NCBI GenBank assembly: GCA_034509425.1
Contig: JAVTVJ010000076.1
Location: forward strand, 6,572,001 to 6,636,000
DNA length: 64,000 bases
Source of the DNA: Eopsaltria australis
Lineage: Eukaryota > Chordata > Aves > Passeriformes > Petroicidae
Direction: 5' to 3'
This document shows positions 1-13,000 of the stretch, one piece after another. How positions within the stretch are numbered: position 1 is the first letter of the stretch; every line of letters begins with the position of its first letter. Both the position numbers and the translations under genes were made by a program. The notes beneath the pieces were generated by a model. The model worked only from the letters and a program-made list of their open reading frames with translations, searched no databases and was not told the origin of the DNA.

Positions 1-3000
1 GTGTGTTGAAGGCATAGGCAGGACAGGAGAATAAATGTTTCACAAATATGGGAACTGGGACTTAGATGCTGTGTGAAATTCAGATACTTCAACAGATCAC
101 GCACTGCAGGAGTGCTCAGCTTTGGGCTGTGCTTTACTCTATCATGTAGTTTTTCTTAAAATTACTGTCTGTCTTCAGGGAAGGCTTTGAGGGTACTCCA
201 AGTGGAAAATTTCATGAAGTAATATTTTCGAAATTTCAGATGTTTGGAGTTTTCTTTCTTTTTTTTTTTAATGTCAGATTTGTGCAACCTTTTGGCTGTG
301 GCAGCCAAATAGACACATGACCTGTATTTTGAAGCTTGAGAAAGAGAAGCAATTTCTGTCTCCCAATAAAACCTAAGCTGACTGTAGTCATCATCAGGAA
401 CTGCTTGTAACAGCAACTGGGGGTTGATTGTGTAAATTTTAAGAAGTGAACTGGGCAGTGCAGTGTGACTATCTTGTAAGTTGAGATTTAGGATACAAAA
501 CATCAAAATTTTTAAGTGAAAAGCCTTGTCATCCTCGGCTGACAAATGCTTGATGTGTGGTGATGACAGTCCCAAAAGATGATATTCTCATCTGCTGTGT
601 GTAATGCCCCACAGACAGGCTGGGGGCCTGTCCTGACACCATCATGTCACAGCTTTTTCTACTTAACAGTGGTAAATTTTTGTCAAGTGTGTTGTCCTTT
701 GTCTACAACAGAATATGCATACATGGGCCATCAAAATCCATGTTTTACTCTTTGGAGTGTTGCTGGAATCTGGGGAAATGGTTGGGAACATATTAATTGC
801 AGGTGGCCAGGTGTTTCTTTTTCAAATACTCAGTAAGACCACATCCACACTTTTGTGGATCCATACTGCCATGCACATGTTGGTTTGGTGCTTCCCTTAT
901 TTATGCTCCACATAGCCAAGACAGGCCTGCCAGAATAAATCAGGTTCTTTGAGCAGCACCATGATAAGAACATTGTCCTCAACTGGAGATATTGCAGATT
1001 AGAGTTTCAGACTGGACACCACCCAAAAATACAGGGTATGAAGTGTAAGAGCACTCCTCTATCCCTATCTGGCATATGAAAAATAGGCCTCTGAGAGAAC
1101 TGTACATCCATGGAATGAGCAACTTATGGTGATGTTCATATAAATCTCACCTGTATAACACAAAGGTCTCTGTACTGCTCTGCCCAGTTATTTCTGATGT
1201 GATGTCAAAGGTGCTTATTATGCTCACTAGCTGCTTTTCATCCAATCTAGCCCCTTGTTTGAAGCTCACAGATGCAGTGCTCTGGTTTCCTGAGTGATTT
1301 ATGTGGAGGTTTTTTTCCTTCACACAGCAAAAGGAGATTTTAGTCATGAACTGGCTGGGTAGGTATTTAAATTGAGTGTGGGAAAATGCAATAGAGTGAG
1401 ACTATTTAAATGACACTGTGAGAACTTCCTCACTGATACGCCTGAATGCTAAATTGGTGGAACTATTGTACCTATAGAGGTGAAAAGGTAACTTAGTTTT
1501 CATGGTCAGAAAAACATGATCTATGACTAAAAGGCTCGTGATGGCATTTTTATAATGAGCCCACCCCACACTGGCAAGAAACTGAAATGCTGCCAGTTTT
1601 AAAGAATATTCTAGAATTAAATGAAAGCTCACCACTATTTGATGTGCTCTAGATATGCTTTAAATGCCTCATACAGAGCACTGTGCACTCAACCCAGGGA
1701 AAAAAAATTCCTGTATGTGAGTGAAAGAATCATCAAGGGTGCAGCACTGCTTGTGTATTTGAAGTTATGTAACTTCTGCATTAGTTCCAACAGCACTTAA
1801 AGACTATTTTCTGAGGGTTATTTATTTTCTTTATAAGGTAAACAGACAGATAAATTTTAACTTAGTTATTAATATCCATGCAGTCACCTTTTACTGCATA
1901 TTTCTGTCCAAGCATCTGAGAAGCTGCAGTACCATTCTGCATGCAAATAACGTCAATCTAATAAATTAATAGCATTCATCAAAAAAACCCCACATAAATT
2001 TTAAACCAAAAAAATACCTAAAATATTAGAGTTTTTTTCCTTTTCATCTTCCAAGGGAAAAAGAGAACTAAACTAAAAGCAAATCTCTGTTCGAGTCAGG
2101 TCACCATGACACAAAGCAGCACAAACTAATAAATCCAGCAATGCTGACAGTCCAGCCTGGCTGTATGCTCACAGGCTTCCGAGCCGTGGAAAGTTGGGAG
2201 GGCTTTGGATATGAGATCTGTGGCTGTAAACTGACTTCTCGGAAGGAAAGAAAGGTCAGCCTGCCACAAGCAGCATGAAAGGCAAGAAATGTGTGCTTGG
2301 AGTTGCACTGCATGGGTGGAGTGCAGCCCCATCCTCTCCTGCTCTGCAGATAAACCAACCTTAAGTTTGGGCAGGGAGGAGAGGACAGGAAGGAAGGATC
2401 CCTGCAGATCCCTGCTGTTCATGCTACTGACACATCACTGGTAACTGAGATGAATATTTGGGTGTAGGTAGGAACACAGGAAAGCAGCTCACCTTCCCAA
2501 TAAAGGTAATGGAGAAAGATCTATTACTCTACTTGAAAAGAAAGAAAAAAACCCAGGAAAGGTACTAACAAGGCACTGACTGTCAAAAAATACAAATTTA
2601 AGTTTCACTTTCTCTGTTGCAGATATATCACAAGAAAGCATAACCCCAATGTAGCTGAAGAAACAGCTGAAGATCAGAAATTATTATGTGTATTTATTAT
2701 GCACACACATATAACCAGGCCATTCCAAATTGCCATGAAATCAACTGAAAGCTTCTCAGACCACATTTCCCTGCCATGGACTAGGTATTAAGGAACCCAC
2801 AAACCCCCATCCCTAAAGGCTACTCCAAACTGTAGATCCAGCTGAGACTTTTGGAAGCATGAGCCAAGTGTTTGATCTTTTGTGTTCCTTGGACCACAGT
2901 GAGCGCAACTGCATAGCAGCTCATAGCCAAACAGCTTGCAGGGGCTGGAGGTCTCAGCTCTCCAAACACAGGTGGGCCACCACAGCCAAGCACTTCAACC

Positions 3001-3640
3001 TCCAAAACATTATTTAAAAGCTATTAATATGTACCTGTACAGAGCTGAATCACAGCAGCAGAGCTCAAAGGAAGCAGATGACTTCATGGGTTGGTTTGTT
3101 TGCTTCATTCAAGCATAAACAGAAGGTAATGCTGAAGGGCTTTGGTCAAAAACACCTGAACTGTACAGAACAGGAGAGGCTGAGATTCAGGCACAGCCTG
3201 CATTATTCAGTGTATGAAGTATTTTTAGTGATACCTCAAAACAAAAACCTGTAGAAGATGGCTGGCAAGCTTTCTAATTAATACAACAGGTTCCATAACT
3301 TTAAAATGTAATCAGGCACATCCTAAATGTCAGAAAACAAGAAAAATCCATCTGCTGAAACCTCTTATTTCTAGTGTGTAAATGAACCATAAGAAGATCC
3401 AGCAATCTTTTGCCTTGTCCAATGTATTGACAAGCACAACAAGATGTTTATTTAGACCTATTTGTAAAGCTCAGGTCAAAAATGCTTTGATCTTTAAAAT
3501 TGGAGAGAAGCACATACAACTGTAAAACCTTGTACTCAGTAAAAAAAATCAAGTAATGGCTCTCTGAACACTGCTGCAGGGTTGAAAAGTACACGACTTC
3601 TGCAGGGAAGGAAGAAATCAGGTGTTTTGATTGTAGAAAT
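1..3640. other. Flanking DNA beyond the 3' end of PGR
   Basis: AT-rich unique sequence with a somewhat GC-richer patch at about 2120-2430 that has two overlapping minus-strand frames of 85 and 98 codons. I do not recognise them, and no splice or start context supports a gene. No exon of ARHGAP42, the expected neighbour in mammals, is recognisable. Confidence 0.5.
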
Positions 3641-4305
3641 CAGAATCATTTAGTTTGGAAAACACCTCCAAGATCATTGAGTCCAAGCTTTGACTGAGCT
3701 CCACCTTGTCAACTAAACCATAGAGGTACGTCCAGTCCTTTCTTGAACACTTCCAGGGATGGTGACTCCACCACTTCCCTGAGCAGCCTTTCAGTGCTTA
3801 ACAACCCTTTCAGTGAAGAAATTCTTCCTAACACCCTGCCTAAACTTCCTCTAGAACAGTTTGAGGTCATGTCCTCTCTTCCTGTCACTTGTTACCTGGG
3901 AGAAGAGGCTGACCCTCCCCACCTGGCTACACCCTCTTTTCAGGCAGTTGTAGAGAGTGACAAGGTCCCCCCTGAGCCTCCTTTTCTCCAGCCTAAACAC
4001 TCCCAGTTCCCTCAGCTGCTCCTCACAGCACTTGTGCCCCAGACCCTTCCCCAGCTCCCTTGCCCTTCTCTGGACACGCTCCAGCCCCTCAATGTCTTTC
4101 TTGCAGTGAGGGCCCAGAACTGAACACAGGATTGGAGGTGTGGCCTCAGCAGTGCCGAGTACAGGGGGACGGTCACTGCCCTGCTCCTGCTGGCCACACC
4201 ATTGCTGATCCAGGCCAGGTGCCACTGGCTTTCTTGGCCACCTGGGCACACTCTGGGTCATGTTTAGTGGCTGTTGACCAGCACCCCAGGGCCTTTTCCA
4301 CTGTT
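3641..4305 (-). mobile_element. CR1 LINE, 5'-truncated 3' fragment
   Basis: The left edge has the inverted CR1 3' tail (CAGAATCATTTAGTTTGG, then a diagnostic block with TCCAGGGATGGTGACTCCACC). The minus strand keeps an open stretch from 4363 to 3851 encoding the CR1 ORF2 C-terminus, including [18 protein letters not shown] and [20 protein letters not shown]. It is the best preserved CR1 in the window. It is a remnant and does not encode a whole element. Confidence 0.93.
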
Positions 4306-5050
4306 CATGGTGTCTGTGTAACCCAGAGAAAATGACAATATCAAAATGGACACAAAAGGCCATTTTATAAACAGGGCTTACAACTGGAAGTTCTCATTTT
4401 TTTTCAAACTTCAGACAATCACATAATGATCACAGGACTTTCAGACTCTTACAGCAGACACAATTAGCCAATCATTCTATCTTGTGCAGTGCATTTATCA
4501 TGGCCATGAACTTCTGGGCATTTTTTTCTGTGAGTTAGAGATCTTTTAGAAATATAATTTGAGAATGTTTTTAACCTTTGTTATCTATTCCCAAAAGGTA
4601 TCTCTTCTTCCTTTTTGATTATGCCTTGGAGACAAATATAGCGCATTTCAGACTAATGTGCCATGTTTATGGGACATGGTGACATGTCAGCCACTTAGGG
4701 ATTGAGTAAAAGGCAGATGTAGGCAGATCCATGCATTCCCAGGGCAAACATACTGCCTGTTCTGCCTTCTAATTTCAGAATTAGGGTGACGAGGAGTAAT
4801 TTTTAGTGTGGGAAGTTTCTGTTATCAGTTTAATCTAAACAGTAACACAGACGGTCTGCTTACTCAATGCTAAATCATGTGGCAATACTTAAATTCCAGA
4901 AGAATGCATGGAAATACTGCTGTTATATGAAAGTGGAAATGTTAAATGGAATCGAAATGGAATTTTTTACTGAGCATTACATTTACAGAATGCAAATACA
5001 AAATAAAGAAAACAAAACTTCATGATGTAGAAATAAAGAATTTTGTGCTA
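4306..5050. other. Sequence between the CR1 copy and the probable PGR 3' UTR
   Basis: AT-rich, with no recognisable element. It could be distal 3' UTR if a far poly(A) site is used. Confidence 0.4.
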
Positions 5051-6853
5051 TTTATTAAAACATAATTGCTTTAAGGATCACAATTAAAAGTTAGACTGTA
5101 TTGAATATGAAAGACATTGCTTGCCTGGGCAGTTAGAAATGACAAACCTAGACAACTAACACAAAAGTCTATCTATACCACTTTATCTAGGGTCACACAT
5201 TTGCACCAGCTCTAGTGAGTTTTGTACTGCTGTGTGGCGATCTCAAAAATGTTTTTATTCCCACTTGTAATGAAGCTTCTTCTTCATTGGCTTCAGGAAT
5301 TAAGACCAGTAAAGACACCTTTACACACACTGTACTTTTCAATTGTCCACAATTTTTTCAAGAACCAAGATGTAATTTTTACCAACAAGGAACATCACTT
5401 TTAATGAGGGGAACCCTGATTTAGCCAGGGATACTGAAGTTACATCCCAGGGGCCTTTGTTCATGTGACAATGATATGTCTGTACAGCCCAAGCTACACA
5501 CAGCAGCAGGACACGGGCACACAATGGGGGCATCTAACAAGTCATGGGCAAAAGCAAAAGCGTAAAGCCAGAAGTACCCAAACAAGGTTCAACCATTTCC
5601 TATGTTTATGGATCATTTCTAATGTCGTATTTTAATAGACCCATAAATTCTTCTTAAGGTTTATCTGTTTCTCTGTTGTTTTAATATATCTACAGTTTAC
5701 TACTTTAAATGCATGAGTTGCTTCATAACCATATCAAAGGAACAAACACCATCGTGTTGTAATTTCTCAGCTGAATATTCATTTCTATGGTAAAACATGT
5801 CATTCTTCTTGAATGCAGAAAGCTAATTTAGTCCAATTCCTTTTTTACAGTTACCCCAATTATAATGGCATGCTTTTAAAACAGAAAATACGTAGCTCCA
5901 CTAAATTGTACTGAAATGAGTCTGATGCGTATCAAAATGTTTGCATATTTTCCTTTTCTTTTTGCATCTAATCTCACTATAATTTGATGCTAATGGCTGA
6001 TTGAATGTTCAGCATTGGAATCCAAAACATTAAGATTATTAAGAGTTGCAGTCAGTGAAAACATCTCTATTTAAAGCTTCTGAAATACAGAATGTAAGAG
6101 CTGATGAATTTAAGATTACAGCTAAGTGATTTAGCTTTAGTAAGTGCTGAACTTTTAAGGAAAAAACACAAACCAAAGCTTAGTGGGTTTGCATACACGC
6201 TACTTCTGGTCTAATACACACTGAAATTTTCCTAGACTTTCTGATTTTTGAAGAAGAGCTCCACTGAATGCTGCAGAAAACAGTATGCTAGACTTTAGAG
6301 TTTCAATGCAACATGACCACAGATGAGATTATGAATGTATACTGTATGCCTAGCACTTTAATTACTCATTATGGCATTGCAGTAATAAAAAGTAAAATAT
6401 CTGTAAGAAAATGTGGGCAATATTTATTTTAATTCCTTCAAAATCTTATACTATGGATATGCCCACGTGTACCCATGCACACAATGTACTAAAGTAAAAA
6501 TTTTGCACCATGTTATACCAGAAATTCAAGACCGTGCAATGTGTAAGAAAAATGTGTAACTGTTGTTAGAAATCTGGAAAGTCTATTAATTGTCATTCAT
6601 ATGCATATCTAAAAAGCAGCTTAGACAAGTTTACAAAACATATCTTATGACTGTTGTGATTTTTGCAGTTGAGGAATCAAGAACTGACAATATGTACATC
6701 AAGACTGAATGGCTCGTGTATGTTACAGGTATAAAGCAGTCGGCAGGGTAAGTACATCAAATGTGCTGAAGTCTGGACATTGCAAAATCTTGACCAAAAT
6801 AAACAAACAAAAAATGACCCAGATATCATCTCTATGATAAGAGAAAAGACATT
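5051..6853 (-). other. Probable PGR 3' UTR with candidate poly(A) signals
   Basis: AT-rich sequence directly after the stop codon. On the minus strand AATAAA hexamers occur at 6423-6428, 5254-5259 and 5051-5056, further ones lie beyond (for example at about 3447), and ATTAAA variants also occur. Avian PGR transcripts can have long 3' UTRs, so I cannot choose the functional end from sequence alone. The extent given runs to the third hexamer and is a guess. Confidence 0.4.
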
Positions 6854-7009
6854 TCACTTCTTGTGAAAGAGAAGAGGTTTCACCATCCCTGCTAGAATCT
6901 TGGGTAGCTGGGCAGCAATCACCTCTGACATCATCTCAGGGAATTCAACGCTCAGTGCACGGGACTGGAGAAATGTGTTCAAACAGAAGAGATGGAGCTG
7001 TTTCACCAG
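6854..7009 (-). CDS. PGR: PGR exon 8 (coding part): helices 10-12, AF-2 and stop
   Basis: 156 nt including TGA at 6854-6856. It encodes residues 724-774, from [13 protein letters not shown] to the FHKK C-terminus typical of PR. Cys732 and Thr735 correspond to ligand-contact residues Cys891 and Thr894 of human PR. The [13 protein letters not shown] segment (745-757) is helix 12, the AF-2 coactivator surface. The acceptor is AAATGCAG. Confidence 0.98.
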   Translation of the reverse strand: MVKQLHLFCLNTFLQSRALSVEFPEMMSEVIAAQLPKILAGMVKPLLFHKK

Positions 7010-10000
7010 CTGCATTTGATAAAATACAAACATGATCAATCAGGCTAACAGTAATGCAGCCATATAAACATGCTGTCAATCATTTATCTCATTCATCAGC
7101 TGACATCATTTATACCTTACCCTGTCATTTCCTGAATCAATAATGAGGGTACTTATCATTCCCATTAATGGCAAAAATCATACATATAGCTATATACTGC
7201 TTCACAAATATTACCAAGTAGGATCACCTTCACTCATTACATATGCCATGAACAATGGCAACTACTTAACAAGCATTCTACCTTTCATCTTACTCTCACA
7301 CTCAAGACACAAGTCAGTGCTTTGGTCACTACATGCTATTTAAACACTGCTCTGAGGGACAGTGTTTACTGCTTACCTATGAGCTTTGCCATGCTTTCCA
7401 TTATGATCATATCCATGCATGCTGCAAATACTGAACTCCACAGATTCTCATCCCTTGAAAGCAACTGCTCAACACGGCTATTACATCTCTGTAAGCCTCT
7501 CTGAGAAGTTCCAATTTTTTTTTCAGACCAGTGACCATTTTGTTGTCAAATATCATACTATTTGTGCTACCCTAGGCTTTAACATCATACAATCTCTCCA
7601 GCATGATGACTTTTCTTTTCCTTGTATCTCCCATCACTTTACCAGCCTGGGCTGAAACAGGACTTGAACGAAGATATTCCATGGACCAAACACCACTTTG
7701 CTATTTTGCAGCAACCCTCTCTCCCTCTTTCTCTCCCTCACAGATTACTTTACTATATGCATTTGAAATGAAGACATTGAATTAAAATAAAATGCAGACT
7801 TGCTGAGTTCTGAAGAATACAGAGATGTAAAGATCCTGTCCGCCTTGAACTCCCTGCAAGCTCCTCACAACTAACATTGAGCTCAAAAGTGCCCAGGGCT
7901 TGGTATCTAAAATCCTCAATTCTCAATTCCCAAACATAGACAGATACTGAAAAAATGGTATAGAATATCCATATAAAACCAGTTGAACTAAGGTTGCAAA
8001 GCCCATCTTGGTTGCCTTTCACTAATTCTTAGTAGTCTGACTTTGCAACTTGAATTGCGCCTATTCCTCACATTATTTTCCTGAACAAGTACACACATGC
8101 TCACACATGCACACACACACATATGCACACACCACCCCTGCCAAAGCCCACAAATGTACTAGTTATGTTACACTAAAAATGAAACAAAATGGTAGCACTC
8201 CAGTGCATGTTTCACAAATATTTGCATACTGCACACCACAAAATATGTGCACAATACATACACTGATGCTAAGTATATAGCTATCTATTCACACAGATAT
8301 ACACGATAAAGGAAAAATGTTTTGTTGTTTTCTGTTGTTTAGCAATGCTGACTACTCCCTTCCATAAAATTACTTTTAAGAAATACCAGCTCCTTCTCAC
8401 ATAAAGAGCAAAAGGCATTAACAAACAAACTTACATCATGCATGGAATCCATCAGTTTTGTAAGCTGATAGAAACGCTGTGAGTTGGCCACAACACCTTT
8501 CTGGCGCAAACCAATTGCCTTCACCAGTTCTCTGATGTAACTTGTTCTCATCTCATCAAATTGGCTTTGACTTCTTAGACCTTCCAAAGGAACTAAAAAA
8601 AAAGAAACCAGTTCTGCTATTTACTCTGAAGGCAATGAAATTTAAAGTACAGCAAAATCTTACAGTATTTCATGCTGTACAGTAAAATTCATTATTATGT
8701 GCCAGGGTACTTCTTCCCATTCAAGAGTTACTCCAGAAACAGTGATATGTCTATGTCTAGAAATATCCCTAAACTTCAGTTACATGTGTTTGCTGGGAAA
8801 AAATATATGGCTAAAAGAACGTGCCTTTGAGGAAATATGTTACTGATTCATGTTTACACTGCAGAGGGACTGCCCTCTCACAGCAAATTTGTGGTAGAGA
8901 GATCTAGGAGGAGTGCTTCAAAATGGAGTTAAGGAAGGAACAACTCTAAAGTAGCACAGACAGTAAAGCTTTCAGGGCTCCTGTTTGAACCTCTTTCACT
9001 GTTCAGAAGAGAACACTGATCAGAGTCTTAAAGGTGAACAACTTTTTAGAAAAACTGGCAAGGAGAAATTGGTTGAAATTCCTCTTCTCCTAAAGGTCAG
9101 TTGTGAGGATCAAAATGAGGACATGGAGGAAACATAGAGAAATGAACCTGTTAGAGGCTGCTAGTGATAAGATAGTGTCATGGAAAAAGAATACCTTAAT
9201 TTTAAAATAAAGCCTGGGTGGTTTTGGACATTTCTTAAGTGCAGTTTTATAGAATGTTAAGGAATGCTAAGGTACGTTTTCGTATAAAGTAACTGATGGA
9301 GTTTAGGGTCAGACGGAAGCATTCCTTGACTTACATCTCTATACCAGTAATTAAGTTTTTAGCTTCCCTTGTGAATTAAGTTAAAAGATATCTTGCATCA
9401 ATGAATGGCCTGTTTCCTCTGAATTCTGGAAAAAGACAGTCACATTTCTGCCTAATGACAAAAAGTTCCTCTGAGCTAGCTATCTGAGTGAAGGATTACA
9501 ATGCCTTACATGGACAAATACAACTTAAACAGCTGTTCCCTACCCCTAAACATATGTAAAGAATGAGGATGCTTTTATCCAGTGGCATGAACTGAGCCAA
9601 AATCTTATGCAATAAGATTCAGAAATTCCTTTAAATCAGACATCTGGAAAGCATTACATTTAAGCTTCAGCCAACTCACAGAAAAACCAAATATAATGTT
9701 AAAACTTAGGCTGGGGGTCCATTCAGAATTAGAAATATACTAAGACTGACACTCAGTTCAATACAAATAACTGTTTCTTTGCAATTATCTAAGAAAAGTC
9801 AAAAACAGTTCACCTAAATAATAAATTGAACAGAAGACACAATGAGAGACTAAAGGATTAGACTTGATTTACTGTTAGTATATAAAAGCCTGAAATGGCA
9901 GTACTTTCACATTTGAAGGGGATTAAGATGAAAATCGTGACCAAAATAAAAGTTGTCTTAAAAAAAAACCACTTTAGAACAACAATGAGGTTATATGGCT

Positions 10001-13000
10001 TTTTGAAAATACTTTCATGGAATTATATTTATACAGTACCAAACGTTTACTAAATGTCTCAGCAACAACTGTTAGGTGTGTTCCTTTTCCCAAAGATCTG
10101 ACAAATTGTTTTTTCCTATAAGACAATAAATGCAGGAGAGAACAAAAAGCAAAACTCATCAGAACATGTAGAAATACTTTCTTTTTTTTTTAAAGTAATT
10201 TCTTGCATATACATAAACACATCATCTTAAAAAATAGCTTCTGAGTGCAACACAGTTGATAAAGAATGGGAACTTGATGAATTCTGTTAAACTGATGCAC
10301 TCAGAAATGAGAGGGATTGGACTAACCATTGTAATGCCTTTTTGAATTTGACATGAACTTTCTGGAACAGAGATAGCTGAAATACCACAAATTTATCTAA
10401 ATTTAATTGAAATTTCAGAGGATAGACAAGGGGGTTTATTAGTGATTAAAACAAGGTGGAAAACATTTAAAATAGGGAAGTATACATATTCTAACAAAGC
10501 AAATGGAATTATACCAGAGAGGGATTTTTATACACATTACCTTTACTGCTTTAGCAGAGTGTATGGTATTTTGCTATTCTTTTAGTAACTTCTATGTTCA
10601 TATGAGCTAAATTTAATCTTATTAAAATTATTCTCTGCTGAGCCCATTTTTTTCAAGAATGAGTTTATGCAAATATCAGCCAAGTACAGACTGAGAGGGA
10701 CTAAATTTTAATTCCTTATCAATTACTTAAACTTTGCAAAACCAAGAAGTAGGTTAAGCAGGATTTGCACATCTCTCCTCTGACTCCGTTGTGTGTTGAG
10801 AACCAAACTTCTCATTCTTTCAACTATGTTTTACAAAAGTGTTTATTCTCATTTATAACAGCACCTGTATAATTTAAAAACTTTCTATTTGGGGATTCAT
10901 AACTAACAATTATGGCCTCAGCAGATGTAAATTTTAGTATTTCAGAGAAGGTTTGGGAGAATAAGTTCACCAACAACCACATTTCCTACGTATAGTGGAA
11001 TGCAGCTGTATGCAGCATTCTTTAAAAGATGCACATGGTTAAAAGTGACCATAGATTTTGTTTCCTGAGAAACAAGCCAAAGAAAAACATTTCCATTTGT
11101 TTATATCTGTGCTAAACTTCACCTATTTATAACCATAAAAAGTTGAATACATGCTAGCATTGTTTGTCACGTCCACTTCCCTAATTCTTTTGAGCAAACA
11201 TGCTTTAAGATCTTGGTCAAGATAAAGCTCTCAATCGTGGTAATTTATTAAATATTTTTAAATATATTCTATTACTTTTAAGGTGGTTTTGGTTTGGTTG
11301 GGGCTTTTTTAATCTGTATAGAGTCACTTAAACTGATGTTTCCAGGCAGAAATACTGCACAGTTGTTTTGAAAATGTGTAACACAGTACAGCCATATGTC
11401 AAAAGGGATCCAACATTTCCCCAGTGTCTTTATACACAATAAACCCAACAATGAATCACAAATTCTTTGTTCTTTATAAACATTAGAAAAAAATATTTTT
11501 ATGTCTTGGAATACTAATATTCCATCTAGGACATTTCCATCTGTTAAGCCAGAGAGCTTAGTGATTATCCAGTTAAACAACAGGGTTCAAAACTCTTTTG
11601 GTAGTGATGTGTTACAAAGATGTAAAAGAACCTACTTGTGTTGAGAAGTAACAGTGCTTTCATACAAAGGAACTCTTCTTGGCTAACTTGAAGTCGGACA
11701 AATTCCTGTGGGAGTTGCCACATGGATAGACACAGGGAATAGAACGATGATTCTTTCATCCTCTGTCTTACACCCAGAAAAGATAAAAAAAATAAATTAA
11801 AAAACATGCAAACAAGGACAAAGAGTGGTTCCAGTACTAACAGCTTGAAAGAAATGTCTTGTTAGAAGTCGAATTTATCACCCTACAAAAACTAAAGATG
11901 AGCTTATACACATAAAGAATTTTCTGAACGTTTTTGTTCCCATGTTAGTTTTTTAATTGTAATGAATGTGCTATCATTTTTAGTGTTTAATCTGTTCCTG
12001 CTGTCCAGAAAAAACCCAAAACTTGGAGATTATCAAAGCTGAATGCTAACCACCAAAAATAAGGGGAGTTTATTAATAAAAAATGCCCTAATGATTAATG
12101 TGAAATACTATCTTATTTTAGAAGTCAATAGATTCTTGTATCTCTGTAAAGATTTCAAAGCATAGAACTGAAGATAAACTTGAAAGTTCTTAGTTTTTGA
12201 GAAAACGTCTGCATCAAAATACTTTCTAGCAACTGCAGCCTGGTACTTCTAGCAGCAAAGCCATTATTTTGTAGCATGTTTTGCCATTAAATGAACAGTT
12301 AAACATGTTACATGCTAAGTAAACAGAGACCTTAATACAAGCTTTCCTAAACTCCCACAGAAGTAAACAGAGCAAATCATACAGGAAATACATAAAACTG
12401 TAGAGGTTTTTCTTGCAGCATCTTGATACCACTTTTGTCTTTGTGAGTTTGGTATACTGAGTGTATATTATTGCATATACTCATTCGGGGAATAATTTTC
12501 AACTGAAATGACTGCAAAGATAGCACTACAAAGTTTCTAACCTAGACTGAATACACTGCACATTAACCCGATGATCCAGTAACTTGTATTGATTTTAAAA
12601 GGTTGTGTCCCAACCCAGATGAATTAGGTATAATAACAACAGGAAGATGAAATTTTGCTCCCTTGTCTGCCAGGGGGTTCAGATCAGCATTCTAACCTGA
12701 CTGCAGAGAGTAACCTCAGCAATGAAAACAAAAGAAGATATTTTCCATTTTAAAAAAGATGTTTTCAATGCACTGAATTTTTTCCTTGCTATTTAAAGCA
12801 TTATTGTTTTCTTGAATGAAAATTATTTCAATGTTGTTTAACATCTGACATCTCGTACCAGCTCTTAAATTACATAAACATAAAAATTTAATCTTTTAGA
12901 CCTGAATGGACTTGTTTCTACATCTACTTTGAACTTCCCTTTCCATTACTTTCTGGTAGCATCTCTTCCTAATTATGATCTACAAAGAGCAACAGCAGCT

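Noticed and set aside
2080..2105. GTTCGAGTC, resembling a tRNA T-arm
   Set aside because: No acceptor stem, D-arm or anticodon arm can be built around it.
3743..4335. Plus-strand frames of 126 and 91 codons at the downstream CR1
   Set aside because: They are the reverse complement of CR1 ORF2 coding sequence.
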